The notes: generated by a model from the letters alone, not told the origin. Positions 44,432 through 56,440 are shown, numbered from the stretch's first letter. The stretch is DNA of 64,000 nucleotides from Adenophora triphylla var. japonica (GCA_022495995.1 JAFEMH010001296.1:248001-312000), one strand, 5' to 3'. Translations and numbers: made by a program.

Positions 44432-44512
44432 GTTTTGAACTCAGGCTTATGAAAATATTGATGGAGAATTCTGCGATTTGAAACAATTGGGCTCAGTGGT
44501 GGATTATCAGGA

Positions 44513-45397
44513 CACTACAAGAAAGGTAGATATTTACAGCAGTTATATAAGGCGGGCAACACGGGGCCGCCGTATATAGTTAGGCATATATGACGGATGC
44601 ACGAAGCCGCCGTATATAACTAAGTCATATACGGCGGATGCACGAAGCCGCCGTATATAACTAACTATATACGGCGGTATACAATATCCGCCGTAAATAG
44701 TAATAATATAAACGGCGATATACAATATCCGCTGTAAATACTAACTATATACAAGTTGCATTTGTGTTATATGTTCCTGCTGGTGTATTTTTGGGGAAAA
44801 TTAATAATACAGGGCTCACTGGGAAGAAAAGTCTACTTATTTACGGCGGATAAACGAAGCCGCCGTAAATAGACTAGTTATTTACGACGGCTTCGTTTAT
44901 CCGCCATAAATAAGTTCAATGGACGACTCGTCCCCAAAGAGGGACGAGGTTATCAGAGAGAGTCAAAATGGGGACGATTCGTGCTGTGATGGATGACTCG
45001 TCTCTTATATACGGCGGCCTAGACCCGACGTATATAATATTTCATTATATACGGCGGCCTAGACCCGCCGTATATAAGATTTCATTATATACGGCGGTAA
45101 CCTAACCTCCGTATAAAAATTCCTCAGATACGGCTGTAATAGATACGACGTATTTGTATTTCATTATATACGGCGGTACATCAGTCGTCGTATTTGCCCT
45201 TGATTATATATAGCGGCTGTATTTTCGCCGTATATAATATATACGGCGGTATATCCGCCGTAAATACTATATACATCGCGACTTTATACGCCGCCCAATA
45301 TACGGCGGTATATCCGCCGTAAATACTATTTACGGCGGCCCCGATCACTATATACGGCGGATTTTAACCGCCGTAAATAGTACTGTTTCTTGTAATG
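44513..45397. mobile_element. non-autonomous CACTA element (885 bp) with palindromic subterminal repeats
   Basis: Left terminus CACTACAAGAAA and right terminus TTTCTTGTAATG (one mismatch), with the 3-bp target duplication GGA (44510-44512, 45398-45400): diagnostic of CACTA/En-Spm. No transposase. Both flanks are packed with ATATACGGCGG and CCGCCGTATAT words (at least a dozen arms between 44568 and 45390) that can fold into nested hairpins. Confidence 0.9.
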
Positions 45398-45508
45398 GGA
45401 TAAGTTTGAGAAGATTAGATCAGTATTGAAGGCTGAAAACTCATCATTGGCTGAGAGGTTCTACATCCAAAAGTTCATTGGAGGGTTAAAGGAAAAATAA
45501 AGTATAGG

Positions 45509-46687
45509 GTGCAATCTCAATTCCCAACAACACTCATTCAGACCATTAGCATAGCCAGACTGGAAGAGTCCCACTCTGAAGTATACAACAAGAAACACAA
45601 GTACCTTCCCAACAAAAGTAACCTACCTTATATCCCAAACACAAATACTCCAAAGGCCAACTCTAGTTCTCTCTTTTCTCCCAAACCAACACCTTCCTAT
45701 GGAACTAGCAAATTCTCTTTTGCTAGTCCCAACTCTGTTAATCAAATGCAAAAAACTGAGCTCTCCAACTCAAAACCATCATATCCAATCAAACACTTGT
45801 CACCAGTTGAAATGCAGATTAGGAGGGACAAGGGGATGTGTTACAACTGTGATGAGGTGTTCAAACTTGGGCACAAGTGCAAGCCTAGACAGATTTATAT
45901 GATTAAGGTGGATAACAAGGAAGAAGAGGTTTGCCATGATTCTCCGGAGGAATGGAATGAAGGAGTTGGGGTGCAAGAGGAGGACATGGGCATATCCCCG
46001 CATGCCTTGTCATGTAGCAAGGGCCTACAAACCTTGAAGTTGGTTGGGAGAATGGGGAGGAAAATCTTTAATGTGTTGGTGGATAGTGTAAGTACAACCA
46101 ATTTCTTGGATGAAAAGGTTGTCATAAGATTGGGATGTGTGGTTGAATCAGCTGATGAGGTACCCATTACAATAGCAAATGGAAGTAAGATTTGTAGCCA
46201 TGGGAAATGCAAGGGATTTGAATGGGAAATGCAACAAAGCAAATTTTTAGCTGATATGAAGGTGATTAACTTAGGAGGTTGTGATGTTGTCTTAGGAATA
46301 CAGTGGCTCAAAACTCTAGGCCCTGTCACTTTTGATTTCGACAAATTGACCATGGGCTTCTACCAGGAAGGGAAATTGAAATTACTTCAGGGTGTAGAGG
46401 ACATAGTCACATTGAGGTTGATGAATGCCAAGTCTGTGGGTAAGGTTTTAGACTCCAACCTTTGTGGGGATGTAATTCAATTGTATTCAATGAGTATTGA
46501 CCAAAAGAAGGAGATTATTCCACCAGAAATGAGTGCATTGTTGGAGAATTTCAAGGGCATCTTTACTGAACCTGAAGGCTTACCTCAAAAAATGGAATAT
46601 GACCATGGCATACCTCTAAAACAAGGCAGCCAACCAGTTAACAAGAGATCCTACAGGTGCCCCTATTTCCAGAAAACAGAGATATAG
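45509..46687 (+). pseudogene. chromovirus gag end, zinc knuckle, protease and start of reverse transcriptase
   Basis: A 392-residue open frame with zinc knuckle CYNCDEVFKLGHKCK, a protease region RKIFNVLVDSVSTTNFLDEK and VVLGIQWLKTLGPVTFDF, then the reverse-transcriptase lead-in YDHGIPLKQGSQPVNKRSYR. The protease active-site triad expected as Asp-Ser/Thr-Gly reads Asp-Ser-Val (codons at 46082-46090), so the protease is probably dead. Ends at TAG 46685-46687 where Glu is expected (EI*KIVAELL). Confidence 0.88.
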
Positions 46688-48597
46688 AAGATAGTTGCTG
46701 AGTTATTGGCTCAAGGGGTCATACAACCTAGTTGCAGCCCTTTTGCTTCCCCAATATTGTTGGTCAAAAAAAAAGGATGGGAGTTGGAGGATGTGTATTG
46801 ACTACAGAGAGTTGATCAACTTGAAAATTAAAGACAAGTTTCCCATACCAATAATTAATGAGTTGCTAGATGAACTTCATGGATCCAGGTACTACACTAA
46901 ACTGGACTTGAGATCTGGTTACCATCAGATTAGGGTAAAGGAGGAGGACATTCACATAACAGCTTTCAGCACACACAATGGACATTATGAGTTAAATTTA
47001 TGCCTTTTGGACTCACCAATGCTCCTGCAACATTTCAAGCTCTCATGAATACAGTATTTCAGGACTTTCTGAGAAATTTTTTGTTAGTTTTCTTTGATGA
47101 TATACTGATTTATAGTTCTATAATGGATTCCCATTTGCTACATGTTAAGCTTACATTGGATAGGCTAAGGGAACACCAACTGTTTGTTAAGAAAAGTAAG
47201 TGTACTTTTGGGCAGTCTACGATAGAGTATTTAAGCCACATTGTTACTGGGAAAGGAGTAGCTACTGATCCATCCAAAATTGAAAGCATGAACAATTGGC
47301 CTACACCTACAAATGTCAGGAGTTTGAGAGGATTTTTGGGGCTCACTGGTTACTACAGGAGGTTCATTAGGCACTATGGGGTCATTAGTAAACCATTAAC
47401 AAGGCTGCTATAAAAGAATGCTTTCCACTGGGATGATCTAGCAGAAAAGGCTTTCCAAACTTTAAAAGGGGTAATGGTCACTGCCCCTGTTTTGGCTATG
47501 CCTGTGCCTGACTTTTCACAAACATTTGTGTTGGAAACTGTTGCGATGCGATTTTAATGAACACAGAGTCGCCACTTATTATTTATTTAGAAAAACAATA
47601 AGAAAAACCTTTTTGATTATTGAAAGAGATTCGAAGGTTCGGGGGTTAATTTAAGAGATGGGAAGGTCGTGGAGCACCCATTCCACCCAATTCGAAAATT
47701 GATCTTGCCATTGAGTATTATCAATCAAATTAATAATTAAAGAAGAACAAGCAAACCCTAATTAATTTCTTAATTAGGAATGTCGGGTTGTACGCTTCGA
47801 GGTCGCCTCCATGGATTAAAGAAACTCTGGGCTAACCCTTTTGATATGATTACACTACTCTAAAAGCAATTAGAGGGATTGAGAAGAAGAAAGTAAAAAT
47901 ATAGGAGTTTACCTTGTGTCTAGGGAGTGTTTCGTTTAGAACGTGGTTCTAAGTGTTTTCTCGGTCGAGAAATGATTTGGACAGAGTTCCGTCTTGATTC
48001 TAAACTCGAATCTCGATGTTCGTTGATCAACAAGGTTGATAAACGAATTTAGGTGTTTGTTTATGAGTGATTTACAGGAATCTTTCAAGGAGAAAAACCA
48101 ACAAATTGTGTGTTTTTCGGGGTTCGACCGTCCTCTGAAATACTGAAAGTCATCAAATATTTATAGGCTTTGGATTACTTGATCACCAAGATTAGGAGAC
48201 TCAAGTGGATTAGGATTCCTTCTAAGGAAGGTTCCAGAACTCTAAAATCAGTAGAGACCCGGATTGGATAAGAATTTATCAAGAAAGAAAAGAGGTTGAA
48301 ACGGAGAAGAAAAGTGAATCTGCACATTCTGCAGAGGGGTTATCTCGCGCGAGACACGTATGTCCCATGCGGGACAACTAGTCAATTGACTATTCTGTCC
48401 TCTTCAGTTATTCCGTTAGTCAGTTAGGTCCAAAACTAACAAGGCTAGTTAGAAACTTAACGAAACATGACGAAACCAATATGCTTTCATCAAAACACAA
48501 AAGAGAGACGAAGAGTAGTGTAATCATATAATTATTGGTTCAGAATGGGGTGTCTACATAAACTGATGCTTGCTACAATGGTATTAGAGTTGTCCTT
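46688..48597 (+). pseudogene. chromovirus reverse transcriptase, split by a solo LTR at the RNase H junction
   Basis: Reverse transcriptase reads [20 protein letters not shown], then after a +1 frameshift in a nine-A run at 46766-46774, [20 protein letters not shown] and [15 protein letters not shown] one-base loss near 46995 precedes [17 protein letters not shown] and the catalytic FFDDILIYS. RNase H begins FSQTFVLET, is interrupted at 47538/48564 by the solo LTR, and resumes DACYNGIRVVLMQQNKPIAF. Joining GAA AC|T GAT restores the expected ETDA motif. Confidence 0.85.
47539..48558 (-). repeat. solo LTR (1020 bp), Ogre/Tat-like
   Basis: TGTTGCGATGCG...GTGTCTACA, flanked by GAAAC (47534-47538) and TAAAC (48559-48563), a target duplication with one change. 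Read on the minus strand it starts TGTAGACACCCC, a common LTR start of large plant gypsy elements, so its orientation is probably minus. No internal region: a product of LTR-LTR recombination. Contains palindromes TCTCGCGCGAGA (48343-48354) and GTCCCATGCGGGAC (48362-48375). Confidence 0.8.
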
Positions 48598-50418
48598 ATG
48601 CAACAAAACAAACCTATTGCTTTCATCAGCAATGCACTAGAACCTAAGCATATAGGTATGTCTACCTATGAAAAGGAGTTTCTAGCCATTGTCTTTGCTG
48701 TAGAAAAATGGAGACACTATTTGTGTGATCATCATTTCCATATTAGAACAGATCATGAGAGCCTGAAGCACCTAATCGACCAGAAAGTCACAAGTGTATT
48801 ACATCAGAAATGGATCTCCAAACTTTTGGGCTACAACTACACTATAACCTACAAGAAGGGAGTTGAGAATAAAGTGGCAGATGCACTTTTCAGAATGTAT
48901 GAGGAACAAAAGGAAGAGGTGACAATACAAGGTGAGCAAAATGAGATTGAATGCCTATCCATTACTGTTGTGCAACTTGCTTGGGTGGAGGAACTATTAA
49001 CTAGCATGGAAGGGGATGATGAAATGGAAAAGGTGTTAGAGGGTATAATAATCAATGCTAGTGATTTCCCAAATTACTCTTTCCTCAATAGGTTTTTGAG
49101 GTACAAAGGGAAGTTTTGGGTAGGTAGTAATGGAGGTATAAGGGATAGAATTATCAAGGAGCTGAACCACTCACCCTTAGGGGGACATTCAGGGATACAA
49201 GGGACTTATAAAAGAGTTTCTCAATATTTCTATTGGCCTGACATGAGAAAAGATGTACAAACAAGAATAGCTCCATGTGAAGTGTGTCAGCAGAGTAAGA
49301 CAGAAAATATCCACCCAACAGGCCTCCTGCAACCCCTGCAAATCCCTACTCAACCATGGGCTGATATTGCAATGGAACTTCATTGAAGGGTTACCAAATT
49401 CACAATAGTGGGACTCCATCTTGGTGATCATTGACAGGTTTACAAAGTATGCTCACTTTGTTCCCTTTAAACACCCTTAAACAACTTACACTATTGGCGA
49501 GGGTTTTCATTGACAGTGTCTATAAATACCATGGTTTACCTGTCCCTATTACCTCTGATAGAGATAAAGTCTTCCTAAGCCAGTTTTGGCAATCACTTTT
49601 CTCCCTATTAGGCACTATTCTCAACCTGAGTACTGCACACCACCCTCAAACTGATGGGCAGACATAGAGGTTAAATAGATGCTTGGAACAGTATCTACGA
49701 GCAGTAACTAGTGCTAAACCCAAATAATGGTCCCAATGGTTGACTCTTGCAGAGTGGTGATACAATACCAACTACCACACAGCCTTAAAAATGCCCCCAT
49801 TTGAGGCTCTCTTTGGTTACCCTCCTCCCCAAACCTTATTCAACCATGAACAATATACCAAGGTGGAGGCTGTCACTGAATACTGAATTTTTGAAGGAAA
49901 TAGATAAACAGATTAAGGGTCTAAAAGAAACTCTTTTGGAAGCTCAACATAGAATAAAAACATTAGCTGATAAAAGGAGAACTGAGAGGGTGTTCCAGGT
50001 AGGGGATTGGGTATCCTTCGACTACAACCATAGTAACAGACAAGCTTCAGTAGCTATAAGGAGGAACTTGAAGCTATCCCCAAAGTATTTTGGTCCTTTC
50101 TAAATTATTGCCAAAATAGGGAGTGTAGCCTATAAACTGGATTTGCCTAGCAACTCAAAGATTCATCTTGTTTTCCATGTATCTCTTCTGAAACCTAGAA
50201 TTGGGAATTATGCGGTTCCAAACCCTTCTCTACCATTTACAGGTGAAGATGGACAATTCCTAGTGGAGCCAATTGCAATCTTGGATAGGCGTCTGGTGAA
50301 AAGAGGCAACAAGCCCGCAGCTCAAGTTTTGATTCAGTGGTCTAATACATTGTCAGAAGATGCGAATTGGGAAGACTGGTCCGTAATTTCAGCTAATTTC
50401 CCAAATTTTAATCCTTGA
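48598..50418 (+). pseudogene. chromovirus RNase H, integrase and chromodomain-like tail
   Basis: RNase H: GMSTYEKEFLAIVFAVEKWR, HFHIRTDHESLKHLI and NKVADALFR. Integrase zinc region: GGHSGIQGTYKRVSQYFYWP and CEVCQQSK. The integrase core is broken by stops and shifts at about 49384-49670 but legible: [44 protein letters not shown]. After further shifts: KIHLVFHVSLLKPRIG, and a C-terminal chromodomain-like module ILDRRLVKRGNKPAAQVLIQ..ANWEDWSVI, stop at 50416-50418, just before the polypurine tract. Confidence 0.85.
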
Positions 50419-51149
50419 GACAAGGATTTGTCAAAGGAAAGGGGAATGTCATATTATAGGGTTCTTATGATTTGGGAGTTACCGTTACATTTGAAAATGA
50501 GGAGCAGCGACGTCGTTTATTTAATAAAGTTAAGTTAGGAAATTATTACTTACTCCCTCCGTCCCGTCCGAAGCTTCACCTTTTATCCAAATGGGTGTCT
50601 CGGTAGAAGTTTTACTATTCCTAAAATGGAAAATATTTATTAATATTCTATTATACATACCCCACTTCTCATACTCACATTCATAAATTAGGGCAATTAT
50701 CGATTGATCCCTAATCCTAATGAAATCGACCAGCTAGGACATGGAATATGTGAATCGACCAACAGGTCCCTCCCTTACATATGGACACGCGTGTCCATTG
50801 TAAAGATCAGAAAATTAAATCAAAACTTTTTTTTCCCCTCAAAACTTTAAAATGAAATATCTTAAGATCTAGAAATAAAAAAAAAAAATCTGAAACCACC
50901 GTTTTGTTCGTATCGTCAATACGAATTAAACTAGTAGCATCAACATATATTTTGGAGCAAATTTGAGAAGTTCACAGTGTTACAAGTTCACAGTTATTTT
51001 TTACATTTGTTCCAATAACAATTAAGAGAAGTTCACATTTGTTTTAACTAAATTCATAATTTCTGCATGAAAATGACTATTATTTACTTAATTCACAGAT
51101 ATTTTTAGTTAAGTTCACTGGTGTTTTAGTTAAGTTCACAGTTGTTTTT

Positions 51150-51600
51150 AGTATTTTATAGCCTTTATTTTTGCAATTTTATGAGATTATTTGACCTATT
51201 TGTTAAGTTCACTGTTGTTTTTTGTTAAGTTCACAGTTGATTTAGTCCTTTATGGCCTCTATTTTTGTAATTTTATGAGATTATTTGACATATTTGTTAT
51301 GTTTACAGTTATTTTTACTTAACTTCACTGTTATTTTTTGTTAAGTTTACAATTGTTTTAGTCCTTTATGACCTCTATTTTTGCAATTTTATGAGATTAT
51401 TTGACATAGTTGTTATGTTCACAATTGTTTTTACTTAAGTTACACTGTTATTTTTTGTTAAGTTCACAGTTATTTTAGTCCTTTATGGCCTCTATTTTTG
51501 CAATTTTATGAGATTATTTGACATATTTGTTATGTTTACAGTTGTTTTTACTTAAGTTCACTGTTTTTTTTTTTTGTTAAGTTCACGGTTATTTGACATA
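51150..51600. repeat. tandem array, period about 116 bp, about four units
   Basis: The word CTCTATTTTTGCAATTTTAT recurs at about 51160, 51256, 51372 and 51489, separated by GTTCACAGTTGTTTT and AAGTTCACTGTT motifs that themselves repeat from about 50975. Confidence 0.85.
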
Positions 51601-52229
51601 TTTGTCATCAACATAGGCAAGAATAGCAACTACAGATGACCTTGAGTGATGAATCAAGAGAGAGATGCCTCGATCATGTTATTGGCAGACTCTACATAAC
51701 AAGACGTGGTTGAATTCAGCGGAGAGGAATTAAACTATTTTTGTATTCCCTCTGTCCCAAATTGATTGAATGGCCATTTTGTTCCAAAATAAATGACTTT
51801 TCGAAACTTTTCTTCAAAGACTGTCCCTAAATGGGGGTTTTTACCAAAAAAAAAAAAAAAAAACTCGTAGTTCACTATACATTTGCAAAACTAAAAGTTT
51901 GAAAGTGAATAGCAAAAATATTAAAATGGTCATTCATTTCCAAATATATAATATCAATATATATTTTAATTTGTCCACATCTCGTTCTTGAAAAATGATA
52001 TCATTTGAATTCAATTTCAAGGAGGTACAAATTTCAAAGGATTTTTTTTTTTTTTGAAAAATTGGTCCCTTAAGCGTTGAACCCAGAACTCGTTTGACAG
52101 TGGTTTGCTTGCATCGGAGCTAGATTCATCTGATATTTATAGGTTTGTCGGATATAAGAGGCTATCGGAGTCGATGCGGTTCACGACCAAGCCTAGTAGT
52201 AACAGCTTTGGGCAGCGGAGAATGAGAGA

Positions 52230-52370
52230 GAGATGGTCACCGGAGTAGGGGAGACGGTCACCGAAGCAGGGGATACGGTCACCGAAGTAGGTGGAGATGG
52301 TCACCGAAGGTGGAAGGGGAGAGGTCGCTGGAGGTGGGAGGGGAGAGGTAGCCGGAGGTGGGTTAGGTAA
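52230..52370. repeat. GC-rich minisatellite in the MULE-like element
   Basis: GGTCACCGAAG(C/T)AGGGGA-like units at about 24-bp spacing, grading into GGAGGTGGGAGGGGAGAGG units. GC-rich against an AT-rich surround; possibly a captured host fragment, origin unknown. Confidence 0.55.
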
Positions 52371-53502
52371 AGAGAGAAAGTAGGTGGCTGGTTTTCAAAA
52401 TGGGTGTATGTATGTGCATTTATCAAGTATAAATGATTGTTGAATCTCATGGTAATATTAATTTAGGACATTTGATTAGGTGGTTTATTTCCATAATGTG
52501 TCTCCTTATTGATCTATTGACTTGATTTGAAGGATCCATTGGTAATTTTTCCCATAAATTATGGGTCATACTTGTCATACCACTAACTTTTCTTTCTTAC
52601 CCATTTAAATTATGAGTCTCACTTGTCTTACCCACTCACTTATTCTCTTTCACAATCATTTTTCACTCAACACTTTTCTTAAATTTTGTGCCAACACCAA
52701 AATGATGAAGCTTGAGCTGGGACTGGGACTGGGACGGAGGGAGTATTTAGTAGGTGCGTTTTATATTTATAAAAACGCGATCGTTTCATTAAATTAAAGT
52801 AGGTTGTTGGGGATAGAATCCTTGATGATAAGATGTCGTTTTGAAGTAATACCTAGGCGTATCTCCATGTGCAGCAGCAAGCAAGCTTATAAGAAGCGCT
52901 GTGAGTGGGAGAGGGGGTATCTATCTATATATAATAACAAGATAGTGGTAAATTTTTTGCCATTGAGGGGCAATTTTGTCATTTCACATTGTGGCAAAAG
53001 TGCAATAAACAAGCCTGGAAAAAAAGGTGGAAGTCTCTAATTGGCCCAATTTTTTTTTTATTATTAAAACCAAATTGGACACGTGTTGTCCGATTAAGCA
53101 AGGGTAGTTGCGTCATTTTCATGGCGCATGTGTTACACGCGCCGACAACGACGCGTTAATCCAACCTTTCCCCCCCCCTTTTTTTGTTTTGGACACGTGG
53201 CGAAATACTATTGGTAGCTGGTTTTCAAAAAAAAAATTTAATCCTCTTTCTTTAACCTCAATTATTATATATTAAATTAATTTTTAATTTTTTTTTTTAC
53301 ACCAAAATTCATAATTTTTTTTTCTCTTTAAATAGAGACTTCTTTCATTTGATTTGAATATAGAAAAAAATTCCTCTTTTTTAAATATAAATTTCTTTAT
53401 TATCCTTTACTAAGTTTTCTATTTCTTTTTAGTGTAAATTAATTAAGTGTGAAATATTTATTTTTTATAAATGATAATAATAATAATAATTATTATTATT
53501 TT

Positions 53503-53790
53503 ACTATTATAAAATAAAAAATATAAAATAAAATAAAAGTGATGGGGTATAGAATGATAAGTTGGAATGCTGTTGAATATGTATAAACAAAATCATTGTG
53601 TATATATAAAGTATATATACTTATTTACTATAAAATAATAATAGTAATTTTACTAATAAAAAATAAAGAATATAAAATAAAATAAAAGTGATGGGGTATA
53701 GGATGATAAGTTGGAATGGTGTTGAATATGTATAAACAAAATCATTGTGTATATATAAAGTATATATGGTTATTTACTATAATAATAATC
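53503..53790. repeat. tandem duplication (two units of about 145-150 bp) in the Helitron
   Basis: AAAATAAAAGTGATGGGGTA followed by TGATAAGTTGGAATG.TGTTGAATATGTATAAAC and a TATATAAAGTATATAT stretch occurs at about 53530 and again at about 53680. Confidence 0.85.
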
Positions 53791-54248
53791 TATATCTATA
53801 TATATGTAGGCCGGAGGGTGATGAAAGTGAGTTTGAGTTTCTATTTAATAAGTGGGATAGAGTAATATGGTTATTGAGTTTATTTTAGTTCGATGCATAG
53901 AATAATTATTTATTTTTTTTAAAAAACATCTTTGAAGCATTGTAAATAAAGTATTATAAAAGTGTCGATTTTTCTAAATGTCTCAACAAATTGTGTATTT
54001 ATAAAGACGAATATTGGGAAAGATGTCCATCATCATTAATACATTGCACTCTGGGTACAGCGGCGACACTTTCTGGCTTCGGGGGTCCCAGGCTATCACG
54101 ATATGCGTTTCACACCGTGGCAAAACTGCAAATAATTCGTCCTGGAAGCCACGTGGCAGGCTGTGATTGGGTTTAATACGGCGCGTCTATATTAGGCGAT
54201 TTTTTTTTTAATTTGGACACATGTCTCCCGTTTAGTGAAGGGCATTTT

Positions 54249-55690
54249 AGAACAAAATGTCAAGTAACTAAATGAGTTATAATCTCAATTTTTGTGAAAT
54301 GAAATAAATTACTTTTATGAACAATTACCCAAATAAAGTGGATAGTAAATTATTTATTTTATTTTTTATTGGTTAAAATTATGATAGCCGTAAATTACAC
54401 GGGCCTAAATAGGCGCGTGAATGTATTAGGGTATTTTTTTTTTTGTAAACATTGAACACGTGTCGTCTGTCTGTGGAAGGGCAATTACGACATTTCTCTG
54501 ACGCGTGTACTTCACGCGCCGACAACGGTTCGTTTATGCAGGGTTTTTTTTTTTAGGAATTTTTACACGTGTCGCCCTTTTATTGGCTGGCAGAATTATC
54601 GATTTTTTTTACATCCGCTTTCTTAACCCTTAATAATTTATATTTTTTATTAATTTGAAACTATTTATTCCTTATTAGCATAACTTATTTGGAAACCATT
54701 ACTAAATTTTATTTAGGGAAATTATTGAAAGAATTTCGGAGAATGTAAGTAGGGTAATAATATGAGGGAAAGATGGGCCAAATATAGAAGCAACCCTGTT
54801 TTGTTTTTTTTTTTTTTTTTTGGTAATAGTTGATTTTCATAATATTGGTATGATTGATCTTACATTTGTGTTTATGTGAAGATGAGTAATGAAAAAAATG
54901 AACATCGTTTTTACTTTCGTTTGAACCATATATTGATATTGGACTAATTAAAACTAATAGAAATGAATTGACATTTTTTTCACTAATCATTTTTTTATAC
55001 AAATAACATGATTTTACATTTCATATCTTCATTGTAAGAAATATATTAAATAAATGTCAATATTACATTTATTGTAAGAGGATATCATTGTTTATACTTT
55101 TTAAATTTAAATTTATAGGTATAAACAATTTTGGTATATTTAAGATTATTTTGTTTTTGTAGTGGAAATTAGGTATTTGTTGAATTATTTTTTGGACATT
55201 TATTTGAGAAATGAGAAAATTAGTATAATCAAATTTTAGTCCAAACTTAGATTACTGTCTTGGTTTAATTTTTTCATTATTTTAAAACTCATATTAGAAG
55301 TTAATATAATATATTTTTAGAAATAAGCATAAAATAATTAGTTATAAATCGCTATCTCTCTCTCTATATAAAAAGACTTGCAGAAGTTTTAAAATAAATG
55401 AGGGCACATTTGTAGTTACTTGGTTAGGATTGAAATTCTATAGAGGGCAAAAAGATTACTGAAAATGAGTAGATTATTTAAGAAGCTTTGTACATCATGT
55501 TAAACATACACATGTGCACACACACTAAAACACATTAGAACAAAATATCAAGTAATCAAATGAGTTATAATCTCAATTTTTATGAAATAAAATAAATTAC
55601 TTTTATTCACAATTACTCAAATAAAGTGGATAGTAAATTATTTACTTTGTTTCATATTTTTTTATTGGTTAAAATTATGAAAGCCGTAAT
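54249..55690. repeat. direct repeats of about 145 bp, 1.3 kb apart, in the Helitron
   Basis: TTAGAACAAAATGTCAAGTA ... GGTTAAAATTATGATAGCCGTAA (about 54249-54393) recurs at about 55537-55688 with few changes. Suggests two related Helitron copies nested or joined. Confidence 0.8.
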
Positions 55691-56196
55691 GAGAGTGATT
55701 GTAATTGCATGTATTTTCAACCACTACTAAAGTTGTATATAAAGAGATATTTGAGAATGTATAATGTAGACTAATATTTGAGTAATGTGTAACAAAGTTA
55801 CTGTTTTCCTTTTATGCTATGACTATTAAGAAAAGTCAAAGGTCAATATTTATTAATTGTTGGCCTCCTTTTAAATCGATACTATGTCAATTGTCGTTTT
55901 CAATTATATTTCACATTAACAAAATTTCACAATCCCGATGGTCCGAATATATTGATATGTAATGATGATCTTTCTTCCTCTTTCGACAGTTGCACTGACA
56001 AATGTTGTCTTTTAAAGTTGTGTTTCACAATGTATAAAAAAATTTCTCTCATTTAGTCATTTTATTTAATTTCCGTCTTTTTAAACATCAATAACTCCCC
56101 GTGCATTGCACGGATGTAATACTAGATTTATTTTAGTGACCTTCAATCTTATATGTGTATTGACAATATAATTTCATATAATTATTTTACAATGTA

Positions 56197-56440
56197 CTCC
56201 CTCCGTCCCACTTCACTTGACACTAATTTCTATTTTGGTCCGTCCCACCTCACTTGACACTGTCCAAAATGAAAAGTTTTTACACTCACAACACCAATCA
56301 AATCACTATTCTCTCCACTCATTCTCTCTCTTACTTTACCTTTTCCACTTACAACATTTTCTTTAATTAATTATCTCTCTTACTTTTTCTTAGTTACCGT
56401 GCCCATCTCTTTGGTGCCAAATAAATCGGGACGAAGGGAG
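56197..56440. mobile_element. Stowaway MITE (244 bp)
   Basis: CTCCCTCCGTCCCACTTCAC at left, inverted CTCCCTTCGTCCCGATTTAT at right, TA on both sides (56195-56196, 56441-56442). Confidence 0.85.

Larger units (their letters stand above)
41831..45495 (+). pseudogene. chromovirus gag, split by two insertions
   Basis: ATG 41831 opens MVDTRLQTVENNLRTCEERI; a TAA after 63 codons and a degenerate stretch follow. The gag core (42188-42464) contains LQFSKFSGIDHRGWIRKCFK and DELSWDEF-like text (DKLSWDEFTYVVAVRF). Removing the LTR element (42465-44436) and the CACTA (44513-45400) joins VRF to G.QAYENIDGEF, then VVDYQDKFEKIRSVL and ERFYIQKFIGGLKE, restoring continuous gag homology. This confirms both insertion borders. 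Confidence 0.82.
50691..52552. mobile_element. non-autonomous MULE-like element (1862 bp)
   Basis: Perfect 9-bp target duplication CATAAATTA at 50682-50690 and 52553-52561, the Mutator size. The short inverted ends are imperfect: GGGCAATTATCGATTGATCC against GGAAAAATTACCAATGGATC. No transposase. The interior holds a 116-bp tandem array (51150-51600), a Stowaway-like fragment (TTCCCTCTGTCCCAAATTGA, about 51746) and a 24-bp GGTCACCG minisatellite (52230-52370). Confidence 0.8.
50553..52743. mobile_element. Stowaway MITE split by a MULE-like element
   Basis: Ends CTCCCTCCGTCCCGTCCGAA and (inverted) CTCCCTCCGTCCCAGTCCCA, TA duplicated (50551-50552, 52744-52745). The empty site is seen in the 5' LTR (TTATTACGCATTTAG). 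Without the inner element its length is about 320 bp. Confidence 0.85.
52920..56125 (+). mobile_element. Helitron (composite), 3' hairpin and CTAG end
   Basis: The 3' terminus is typical: hairpin CCGTGCATTGCACGG (56099-56113), eight bases, then CTAG (56122-56125). The 5' terminus is taken as TCTATCTATATATAATAACA at 52920, preceded by A as expected; the base after CTAG is A rather than T, so the right junction may be secondary. Two more Helitron-like 5' words occur inside: TCTATATCTATATATATGTA (about 53789) and TCTCTCTATATAAAAAGACT (about 55360). No Rep/helicase coding seen, so non-autonomous. ACACGTG and CACGCGCCGACAACG words recur within it. Confidence 0.6.
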
